From NCBI GenBank assembly GCA_002069945.1, contig MWCH01000008.1, positions 1-51,814 on the forward strand: 51,814 nt of DNA, given 5' to 3'. Position 1 is the stretch's first letter. Every line of letters begins with the position of its first letter. A program made the translations under genes and the position numbers. Positions 7,265-13,818 of this stretch are shown here, in pieces. Source of the stretch: Microgenomates group bacterium ADurb.Bin219 (lineage in GTDB: Bacteria > Patescibacteriota > Microgenomatia > UM-FILTER-40-11). The notes under the pieces were generated by a model. The model searched no databases and was not told where the DNA came from. It worked only from the letters and a program-made list of their open reading frames with translations.

Positions 7265-7292
7265 AAAAAAGTTCTTGAAAGCGGGGGTTTGA

Positions 7293-8159
7293 CTATTTTG
7301 ACCCAATAAACCAGCTGGTTCTTTCCCAATATGCCTTTTTATCAAATTGTGTAGTATTTTCCCAGATTTCTCTCCCCGACTGTTTTTTTAAATCTCCAAG
7401 AGGATAATCTTTTCCCCTCCTGGTAGTATAGACAATTCCATTAGGATCGATGCAAAAATAAGAATTTTCTAATTCCTTAATAGAAGCAAGATGTATTGAG
7501 CATTCGTCAGGCTTAAATAATGATTTAATTTTAGCCTTAACCTGATTAAACTCATGATTGGAGACCTCATATTTATCTTTATAGGCAAAAGAAGCGCTTC
7601 GAATAGGAAAAAACTGGAAAACCTTCCATCTTTTAATTTTGTATTTTTTTATTAATTGGGCGATATTTTCAATATCCTTGAAATTTTGTTTACACAAAAC
7701 AGTATTTATTTTTAGTTTATAATTGCCTGTCTTTAGTTGATCTAGTAATTTTATAACTTGGGAAAAATGTCCGGGAGGTCTTCCGACAAGAATTTGGTTT
7801 TCTTCGTTTGATCCGTCGAGGGGCAAAGTAATCCAATCTAAATTATCGCCAAAAAGCTTTAATTTTTCGGAGTTCAATAAAGAACCGTTGGTTATAATCA
7901 TGGTAATAATTTTTAAAGATTTGGCTTGTTTTAAAAGTTTTGGAAAATTTCCCGGCCAGAGAAGAGGTTCGCCTCCCGTAAAAGAGATTTTCCTTACTCC
8001 TGAGTTAGCAAGATTTTTTAGAATTATTTCGGCTTCCCTGTCGTTGATTTCTCTTTCGCTAAAAACTTTGAAGCAAAAAGGACAATTATAGTTACACTTA
8101 GAAGTTAATGACCAGGAAACGCTGATTAAAGGAAAATGATTTTTAATATTTGTAGTTAT
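7293..8159 (-). CDS. Viperin-like radical SAM enzyme, apparent ATA start
   Basis: Reading through from ATA 8159-8157 gives 288 residues. ISVSWSLTSKCNYNCPFCF carries the radical SAM cysteines (C22, C26, C29) in the form seen in viperins (CNYxCxFCF). KISFTGGEP, IITNGSLL, VGR (125-127), LKINTVL (K150, N152) and RWKVFQ (177-182) all align by eye with RSAD2/prokaryotic viperins, which turn CTP, GTP or UTP into 3'-deoxy-3',4'-didehydro nucleotides that block phage RNA polymerase. The first ATG (7901) lies after the cluster motif and cannot be the true start. TTGACA-17-TATAAA lies 7 nt before ATA, so initiation at a leaderless ATA is inferred; CTG 8162 is an alternative. A nearby radical SAM subfamily outside true viperins remains possible. 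Confidence 0.7.
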   Translation of the reverse strand: MTTNIKNHFPLISVSWSLTSKCNYNCPFCFKVFSEREINDREAEIILKNLANSGVRKISFTGGEPLLWPGNFPKLLKQAKSLKIITMIITNGSLLNSEKLKLFGDNLDWITLPLDGSNEENQILVGRPPGHFSQVIKLLDQLKTGNYKLKINTVLCKQNFKDIENIAQLIKKYKIKRWKVFQFFPIRSASFAYKDKYEVSNHEFNQVKAKIKSLFKPDECSIHLASIKELENSYFCIDPNGIVYTTRRGKDYPLGDLKKQSGREIWENTTQFDKKAYWERTSWFIGSK

Positions 8160-8166
8160 CAGTTAA

Positions 8167-8195
8167 TTTATAGCCGTACCCCTCGAAGGTGTCAA
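8167..8195 (-). promoter_or_regulatory. Promoter of the viperin-like gene
   Basis: On the minus strand, TTGACA (8195-8190), 17 nt and TATAAA (8172-8167); the 7 nt that follow reach ATA 8159. Consensus quality is high. Confidence 0.65.
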
Positions 8196-8415
8196 GTTAG
8201 AGTATAAAATTAATTTAACTTCAATATTACTTGACTTGCTGAATATTTTTGATAAAGTACTGATAAAAAAATCACCAAAAGCGGTGTTTGCTCTTTTATA
8301 CATACAAAAAGAAAGATGTAAATTACCCTCTACGTTTCGTTCTTGTTGTAATTACCGGATAAAAGTTACGGCTTGGATTGGTGATAGGACTAAAAAAAGA
8401 AAACAAGGAGGAAGC

Positions 8416-8715
8416 ATGGGTAAGGCTAAAGGAGCTACTTCTGACCAGGGTGTAGAACTTGGGGTGAAGTTCAAAAAAGGGGTGAAAGGAAAGCTGTGTC
8501 CTTTCTGTCAGGGAGAGAGAACAATGGAGGCCCTCTTTCTTAAAAATGATGTTAGGATGAAAGTTGATTGTCCGATTTGCGAAGGCAGAGGATTTCAAGA
8601 CCATCCCGCCGCGTGTCCAAAATGTCACGGGACAGGGACAGTAACTGAAATTGTGATGAACGGGCTTGAAGATGTCAGCTGCAGTTCTTGTCTCGGAACC
8701 GGTAGATTTATTTGA
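8416..8715 (+). CDS. DnaJ-type zinc-finger protein
   Basis: About 99 residues holding four CxxC knuckles: CPFCQGE, CPICEGRGF, CPKCHGTGT and CSSCLGTGR, the CxxCxGxG repeats of the DnaJ Zn-binding domain. There is no J domain or substrate-binding domain, so this is a stand-alone two-zinc module. The frame is open back to 8236, but ATG 8416 is chosen because AAGGAGG sits 6 nt before it. The preceding 160 nt would be a long 5' leader. Binding of a partner protein or RNA is plausible; function unknown. Confidence 0.7.
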   Translation: MGKAKGATSDQGVELGVKFKKGVKGKLCPFCQGERTMEALFLKNDVRMKVDCPICEGRGFQDHPAACPKCHGTGTVTEIVMNGLEDVSCSSCLGTGRFI

Positions 8716-8734
8716 AGTTTCTTTCTTGAAGCAT

Positions 8735-8767
8735 AACGGCAGTAAAAATATTACTGCCGTTTTTTTT
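8735..8767 (+). terminator. Rho-independent terminator
   Basis: Perfect 10-bp stem AACGGCAGTA/TACTGCCGTT with a 7-nt loop followed by T's, 20 nt after the zinc-finger gene stop. Confidence 0.9.
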
Positions 8768-8795
8768 GCGCAAAAATCGCGCAATGTATCGCGCA
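8768..8795. repeat. Triple GCGCA iteron, copy A (3' side of Fic gene)
   Basis: 28 nt with GCGCA at 8768, 8779 and 8791 (11 and 12 nt apart). It matches copy B (9880-9907) at 24 of 28 positions in the same orientation. Confidence 0.7.
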
Positions 8796-8802
8796 GTCTT
8801 TT

Positions 8803-9855
8803 TTATTTCTCGGGAATAACGTAATCGGTTGCCGGACCGGCGCCTCTTTTTTCCAAAGCTTTGATCTCTTCCAGCCTTTTGAGTTTGTCCTGGGCGGTCC
8901 TTTTGGGAATTCCCAGAATTTCTACCACGTCGGCGCTGGTGATTCTTCCCAGGCTGACAACAAAATCAATAATTTTCAACTCATCCTTGTCCAAAACATT
9001 CCGGCTGGTTTTAAGATCGCCGACCGCCGAAAGACTTAAAATTTGGTCTTTCACCTTTCGGGTCTCGTTTAAAAACCCTTCAATGTAATAACCAAGCCAA
9101 TTGCTTAAATCCACTTTTTGTCTTTTGGCAAAGGTCTCCCCTGTTTGTAAGGCTTCATAATAGGCTTTGCGGTTTTGGTTATAATAATCTTCCAGAATCA
9201 AAACTTTTTTAAAATCCCAGCCCGACTGATAAAGATGAAGCAAGGATAAAAGCCGGCCGCAGCGGCCGTTGCCGTCAGTAAAAGGATGGATGGTTTCAAA
9301 TTGATAATGGAATAGGCCGGCGCGGATAATCGGGTGAATTTCCTTTTTTCCATGAAGCCAAAAAACCAATTCGCGCATATGGACAGGAACACTGGCCGCT
9401 TCCGGCGGAGTATAAGCCAATTCTTCTTTATTGTCGGGCAGAATGTTGACAACATAAACCGGTCCTTTTCGGAACCGGCCGATTTTTTCTTTATCAATCA
9501 GGCCGTCAACAACGATTTTATGCAGATTCAAAATATCTTCGACGTCAAAATCCTTTTTTTCGGCGGAAAGCTTGTCAATAAAACGCAGGGCTGTTAAATA
9601 GTTTTTAACTTCTTTTATTTGGTCTTCGGCGGCGTTGATATTCTTTCCTTCCGCTACTTGAGCAACCTGAAATTCTTTTAAAGCATTTCCTTCGATAGAC
9701 GTTGAAGTATGCGCCATTTTAATAACAGCCGCCCTTCTCAAAAAAACTTCCCTTTCGGGTAAAAGCTTGGATCGGCCAACCAAAGACTTGATTTCGGCAA
9801 TTTCCGTCAGGGAATTAAGTATTTTGTCGGAAATTGAATATTTGGGAGCAAACAT
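8803..9855 (-). CDS. Fic family AMP-transferase with C-terminal winged helix
   Basis: A 350-residue class II Fic protein. The N-terminal inhibitory helix motif STSIEG (51-56) precedes the Fic core motif HPFTDGNGRCGR (190-201), with catalytic His and the phosphate-binding GNGR. An HTH-like C-terminus (ITSADVVEILGIPKRTAQDKLKRLEEI) suggests DNA binding. These enzymes usually transfer AMP to target proteins and are held inactive by their own inhibitory helix. A TATAAT lies 6 nt before ATG 9855. The gene is bracketed by matching iteron repeats; copy B overlaps the promoter, so autoregulation through the winged helix is inferred. Confidence 0.9.
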   Translation of the reverse strand: MFAPKYSISDKILNSLTEIAEIKSLVGRSKLLPEREVFLRRAAVIKMAHTSTSIEGNALKEFQVAQVAEGKNINAAEDQIKEVKNYLTALRFIDKLSAEKKDFDVEDILNLHKIVVDGLIDKEKIGRFRKGPVYVVNILPDNKEELAYTPPEAASVPVHMRELVFWLHGKKEIHPIIRAGLFHYQFETIHPFTDGNGRCGRLLSLLHLYQSGWDFKKVLILEDYYNQNRKAYYEALQTGETFAKRQKVDLSNWLGYYIEGFLNETRKVKDQILSLSAVGDLKTSRNVLDKDELKIIDFVVSLGRITSADVVEILGIPKRTAQDKLKRLEEIKALEKRGAGPATDYVIPEK

Positions 9856-9861
9856 ATTGGT

Positions 9862-9867
9862 ATTATA
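9862..9867 (-). promoter_or_regulatory. -10 box of the Fic gene
   Basis: TATAAT on the minus strand, 6 nt upstream of ATG 9855. The expected -35 position falls inside iteron copy B. Confidence 0.5.
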
Positions 9868-9879
9868 ACATTTTTAATC

Positions 9880-9907
9880 GCGCAATAATCACGCAACTTA
9901 TCGCGCA
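9880..9907. repeat. Triple GCGCA iteron, copy B (promoter side of Fic gene)
   Basis: GCGCA at 9880, ACGCA at 9891 and GCGCA at 9903, with the same 11/12-nt spacing as copy A. It covers the Fic promoter -35/spacer region, so it may be an operator. Confidence 0.7.
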
Positions 9908-9920
9908 AGGATAAGTAAAG

Positions 9921-11312
9921 CTACCAGAATTTGAGCCTGGAAATAATTTTTTCCCAAATGGTCAGGCCGGCTTTGTTGATAAAAGTCGGTTTCAAGACCG
10001 TAATTTTTTGTTCGCTGAGGCTTTCCCAGGAAAATTTGAATTCTCCGGAAGCCGTTCCGGTTTTAATCTCAAAGCTTAAGGTCGCTTTTTCCGAAGGTTT
10101 AACTTTTTGGTTGTCGGTTAAAGTCAAATCGGAAACATAAATCCCCGGGTCCGACTGCCTTTTTTTAAAGACAAGAGAGCTTTTTTCTCCCAAAATGGAT
10201 TGGCCTTCGTTGGTTAATGAGACTTCGCCTTTAAAAACGCTTTCCGTTAATAAAAAAGGAGGCAGGAAAATTTTTCCCAAAGTAAACTTTTCTTCCTGTT
10301 CCGGCCACCAGGAGTTTTTAGGCAAGCTTTTAAGAGTTTCAAATTGAGGATAGGGTTCTCCTTTTTGGTCCAGCCAGGAAAAATCGGCAAAAAGAGGCTC
10401 GGGATAGTTTAATAAAAACGGCGTCACTGCTTTAACACGGGAGTCTTTAAGCCAAACGGTTTCAAAAGCCTGTTTAAGATAATTGGCAACAATATTTCGG
10501 TTGTAATATTTTGACTTTGCACTTTTAGCTTTAGGCTTTGAACTATCAGACGGCCAGCCGGTTTCGGTAATATAAACAGCCAGTTCTTTTTTTAAATTAA
10601 AATTGTTTTTTAAAACAGAAAGTTCCCATTGATATCCTCGGACACTGGTTTTGCCCGATTCCCAGGGTTTGCCCAAATAGCCGCGATTAGGGTAAGAATG
10701 GGAAACCCAAGCGTCAAGCGAATCAAAGATTCCGGGAATTTCCCAATTCATTTCTTGCATAAATTTAAAAGATTCCATAGTACTTTTAGTGTTCCCGGCC
10801 GCCAAATCCAAACCCGCATTTAAGACTTTGAACTTTTCATTTTTAGCTTTTAACTTTTCTTTAAAAAAGGAATAAATTTGCGTATACTCTTTTGGATTTA
10901 TTTCTCCTCCCCACTCTTTTGCGTGATTCGGTTCATTAAAAACAATGACAAAACGATCAGATATTGGCCAATTAAGTTGGTTTAAAAAATTGGCCCATTT
11001 TTCGGCGTCCTCTATTTTGGGCTTAGCCCAATTACTTCCCTCAAGATGGGTTGCAATTCTGACCAAGGGAAAAAGGTGCATCTCTCGGCAACTATCCATA
11101 AAATTTTGCCATTTTTCAAAATTAAAATCATCATCTCTGATAACAATCGTGACGTATCCCCAATCTCCGCCGGAGGAATTAACCAATTCGGCGGCTTTAT
11201 TTAAATCGGCCGGCTCCAAAATATGAATGCCGACTTTATTTTCGGCGGCAAAAATGGTTCCCGGCCAAAAAATGAAGAAAAATGATAAAATGAAAATGAT
11301 TTTTTTTGCCAT
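9921..11312 (-). CDS. Secreted clan GH-A-like glycoside hydrolase
   Basis: A 463-residue protein with a clear signal peptide (residues 1-22, cut near FAAEN). The TIM-barrel core resembles GH39/GH5-type enzymes: FVIVFNEPNH gives the acid/base Glu (E127) and AVYITETGWPS the nucleophile (E250). After about residue 345 come beta-rich repeats like a C-terminal Ig-like domain, then a hydrophobic C-terminal tail. It probably acts on extracellular polysaccharide; the linkage cannot be told. It is divergent from the DRG gene. Confidence 0.75.
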   Translation of the reverse strand: MAKKIIFILSFFFIFWPGTIFAAENKVGIHILEPADLNKAAELVNSSGGDWGYVTIVIRDDDFNFEKWQNFMDSCREMHLFPLVRIATHLEGSNWAKPKIEDAEKWANFLNQLNWPISDRFVIVFNEPNHAKEWGGEINPKEYTQIYSFFKEKLKAKNEKFKVLNAGLDLAAGNTKSTMESFKFMQEMNWEIPGIFDSLDAWVSHSYPNRGYLGKPWESGKTSVRGYQWELSVLKNNFNLKKELAVYITETGWPSDSSKPKAKSAKSKYYNRNIVANYLKQAFETVWLKDSRVKAVTPFLLNYPEPLFADFSWLDQKGEPYPQFETLKSLPKNSWWPEQEEKFTLGKIFLPPFLLTESVFKGEVSLTNEGQSILGEKSSLVFKKRQSDPGIYVSDLTLTDNQKVKPSEKATLSFEIKTGTASGEFKFSWESLSEQKITVLKPTFINKAGLTIWEKIISRLKFW

Positions 11313-11361
11313 TAGAGTAAAAGAGGACAGAGGTTAGAGCAAGAGAAAATAACTTTTACTC

Positions 11362-11390
11362 TTTTACTCTACTCTCTTTCACTCTAAAAT
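11362..11390 (+). promoter_or_regulatory. Promoter of the DRG GTPase, leaderless spacing
   Basis: TTTTAC 11362-11367, 17 nt, TAAAAT 11385-11390, then 6 nt to ATG 11397. Inverted copies of AGAGTAAAAGA (11314-11324) and CTTTTACTCT (11350-11370 region) surround it. Confidence 0.5.
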
Positions 11391-11396
11391 TATACC

Positions 11397-12470
11397 ATGC
11401 AGACAATTGAAGAAAGAATAAAAGAAATTGAAGAGGTTTTGGCCAAAACGCCCCACCATAAAGCGACCAATAAATTTATCGGTTTGATGAGGGCGAAAAT
11501 CGCCAAGCTTAAAAACGAGCAGTGGCTGAAATCTTCCGGTGGCGGAGGCGGAGGCGGCGGTTTTGCCGTGGCCAAAACCGGAGATGCTTCCGTCGCCCTG
11601 GTCGGGTTTCCTTCTGTCGGCAAGTCAACCTTGATCAATAAACTAACCAATGCCGAATCGAAAGTGGGCGCTTATGATTTTACGACTCTTGATGTTGTTC
11701 CGGGAATGATGGACTACAAAGGAGCCAAAATTCAGATTTTTGATATTCCCGGGATTATTAGCGGTGCGGCAGCCGGCAAGGGCCGCGGAAAGGAAGTTAT
11801 TTCTGTCGCCAGAAACGCGGATTTGATTGTAATTGTTGTTGATCCCAAATATAAAGACCGGGTTGAGGAGATTAAAAAAGAACTTTTTGAAGCCGGAATC
11901 AGGCTTGATTGCTTGCCGCCGAAGGTTTCAATAACCAAAACGTCTTTTGGCGGAGTTAATTTTTCTTCAAATATTCCCCTTCCTTTTGACGAAGATACAA
12001 TTAAGGAATTGGCCAGGGAGTTTCGTTTGGTCAATGCCGATATTACGATCAAGGAAAAAATCAGCCTTGACCAATTAATTGACGCTTTTATGACAAATCG
12101 CGTTTATCTTCCCTCCTTGGCTGTTTTAAACAAAGCCGATCTTTTACCGCAAAAGCCAAAAAATATAAATTTTGATTTATTGATCAGCGCCGATAAAAAT
12201 ACCGGATTGGATCAATTGAAAGAATTAATTTGGCAAAAATTGAACTTTGGTCGGATTTATTTAAAAAGACCTGGGATGGCGGCAGATATGGAAAACCCTT
12301 TTATTATTAAATTAGGAGAATCTCTTTCCCAAATATTATCCAAAATTTCAATTTGTGATAAAGATACCTTTACCAAAGCCCATGTTTTTGGTCCAGGAGC
12401 AAAGTTTCCCAATCAGGAAGTCTCTCTTTCTTTTGTTCCCCAAGAAGGAACTGTTGTGGAATTCTCCTAA
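11397..12470 (+). CDS. DRG/OBG-family GTPase with C-terminal TGS domain
   Basis: A 357-residue GTPase whose layout matches archaeal/eukaryotic DRG proteins rather than bacterial ObgE. It has an N-terminal helical segment (KIEEVLAKTPHHKATNKFIG), a polyglycine stretch before FAVAKTGDA, G1 GFPSVGKST (70-78), G2 YDFTTLDVVPG, G3 DIPGIISGAAAGKGRGKEV, G4 NKAD (245-248), and a TGS-like end from about 290. DRGs associate with ribosomes. The N-terminal Obg glycine-rich domain is absent. The start is fixed by the promoter. Confidence 0.85.
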   Translation: MQTIEERIKEIEEVLAKTPHHKATNKFIGLMRAKIAKLKNEQWLKSSGGGGGGGGFAVAKTGDASVALVGFPSVGKSTLINKLTNAESKVGAYDFTTLDVVPGMMDYKGAKIQIFDIPGIISGAAAGKGRGKEVISVARNADLIVIVVDPKYKDRVEEIKKELFEAGIRLDCLPPKVSITKTSFGGVNFSSNIPLPFDEDTIKELAREFRLVNADITIKEKISLDQLIDAFMTNRVYLPSLAVLNKADLLPQKPKNINFDLLISADKNTGLDQLKELIWQKLNFGRIYLKRPGMAADMENPFIIKLGESLSQILSKISICDKDTFTKAHVFGPGAKFPNQEVSLSFVPQEGTVVEFS

Positions 12471-12590
12471 AAGTTTCAAATATCTTTGTGTCCTCTTTTG
12501 TATTTATTATCTAATGGTGTAATAAAATAAATGTTGAATATTCTTGTATAATTATGTTAATTCTTAAAACACAATTTTATTTGAGTAAAG

Positions 12591-12787
12591 CTCTTTAAAA
12601 GGTCTGGAAAAGGGTAAATAAGTAATCAGTTACCAGCTATGTACGGTGTCTTGTCCTCACCAATTCTTTGAGACAGGGACTGATTGGAGAATAAGACAGC
12701 TCCTACAAGAGGCTATATCTCTACTACTCACCCGCCACTGATGGTTTTACTTACCACAAGTGACCCAGGCCTTTTAAGGAGTTTTTT
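12591..12787 (+). ncRNA. Structured RNA, 6S-like shape (family unproven)
   Basis: A 17-bp closing stem pairs 12591-12607 with 12765-12781 with no mismatch (two G-U pairs), followed by a T-run (12782-12787 and beyond) that would terminate it. Inside, GGTAAATAAGTAA-TCAGT pairs with ACTGATGG-TTTACTTACC, and a central GTCTT...CCAAT/ATTGG...AAGAC hairpin forms. A TATAAT at 12547 may drive it. Size and one long interrupted hairpin recall 6S RNA. No coding frame fits. Confidence 0.6.
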
Positions 12788-12990
12788 ATTTTTTTTTGAA
12801 GTTAATGTTTTAACGCCTGATCGTTAAGAATAAGAGCTTAAAACCTTAGTGACAAAATAATTTTTTAGGGTGGCCTACTGGACAATATCACGACCTATTA
12901 TATAACAGTTGGAATTAAGGAAAATGAGAATATGTTAAAATGTTTTAACTTTACAACTTAGAAGATATTTAGCGTTGTGGGAGCAAAAAA
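12788..12990. other. Intergenic stretch without a gene
   Basis: AT-rich DNA after the structured RNA. A 6-bp inverted repeat TTAACG...CGTTAA lies near 12809-12827. No coding frame and no clear consensus promoter were seen. Confidence 0.4.
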
Positions 12991-13461
12991 ATGGGTATAG
13001 GCTTAAATATTAACGAATTTCCAGACATAATGATATTTATTTTTTTGTGCTGGGTAATTTTCTTGATAATTAAATTTCTTTGGGACCTTCTTTTTTGGAG
13101 TCTTAAAGAGGAAAAGCGACAAAAGACAAAATTCGAATTGTATGATAATCACCCTAAAGATAGAATCATCCCGGAGTTTGAATTCTGGAAAAAGAACGTT
13201 GAACCGCTACATAGAAATGATTATTTTATTCCTCCCGATTGGGGCATAAGAAGGAAGTACGTAGCAAATTTGTATAATTTTAAATGCGCAATTTGTAGAA
13301 AAAAGGTGTTATTAGGACACACTCACCACATAAATCCTCTTGAAAATGGCGGTACAAGCGCCATAAGTAACCTTGTTTATTTATGTAGAAGTTGTCATGA
13401 AGATCAACATGAACACCTGGAACAACGAAAAAAGCAAAGAATTAATGCTGCAAAAAATTAG
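12991..13461 (+). CDS. Membrane-anchored HNH endonuclease
   Basis: 156 residues: a hydrophobic helix (about residues 12-36, IFIFLCWVIFLIIKFLWDLLF), a charged linker, then an HNH domain with paired cysteines CAIC, the core GHTHHINPLENGGTSAISNLVYLC and CRSCHEDQHEH. The His pair and Cys4 zinc set look intact, so nuclease activity is likely. GGGAG lies 8 nt before ATG 12991. A membrane-tethered HNH protein is unusual; cleaving incoming DNA or a role in DNA uptake is speculative. Confidence 0.75.
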   Translation: MGIGLNINEFPDIMIFIFLCWVIFLIIKFLWDLLFWSLKEEKRQKTKFELYDNHPKDRIIPEFEFWKKNVEPLHRNDYFIPPDWGIRRKYVANLYNFKCAICRKKVLLGHTHHINPLENGGTSAISNLVYLCRSCHEDQHEHLEQRKKQRINAAKN

Positions 13462-13499
13462 GGATTACTGAAAAAGAGTACATTAAAAGGAACAAATTG

Positions 13500-13619
13500 A
13501 TGTGGGAATTATTAAACGAGCAGGATAGGAAATTTAAACAAGAATTAACATTTGAAAATATTTACAAGAAGGAGCTGGCAAGAAGAAGAAGAGAAGAAAA
13601 AAGGCGGAACTCAATATGA
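13500..13619 (+). CDS. Small basic protein, 39 residues (hypothetical)
   Basis: ATG 13500 has AAAAGGA about 7 nt upstream. The peptide begins MWELLNEQDRKFKQELTFEN and ends in an Arg/Lys-rich helix. The frame is open further upstream (KEYIKRNK) without a better start. It follows the HNH gene by 38 nt and may be its partner, or the tail of an older gene. Confidence 0.4.
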   Translation: MWELLNEQDRKFKQELTFENIYKKELARRRREEKRRNSI

Positions 13620-13691
13620 TGAACGACTTGTGTTAATTTATACGGCTAATCTTTCCAGTAAAGATTGACGGGGCAACATCCAGCCCTCTTG

Positions 13692-13764
13692 GGTAGCTGA
13701 CGGGATTCGAACCCGCAACATCCGGCTCCACAGGCCAGCGCTCTACCATTGAGCTACAGCCACC
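13692..13764 (-). tRNA. tRNA-His(GTG)
   Basis: Anticodon stem CTGGC/GCCGG with loop CTGTGGA. The extra 5' G (13764) can pair with C73 (13692), the tRNA-His hallmark. T-loop TTCGAAT. Confidence 0.95.
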
Positions 13765-13818
13765 ATATTGCGAACAGAACTATCTAGATTTTAGCAAAAA
13801 AAAGCAAAAAACGCGAAG

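Noticed and set aside
8236-8415. N-terminal extension of the zinc-finger protein
   Set aside because: A strong Shine-Dalgarno sits just before ATG 8416; the extension looks like leader sequence.
8323-8784. 153-residue minus-strand ORF
   Set aside because: Shadow of the zinc-finger gene and its terminator.
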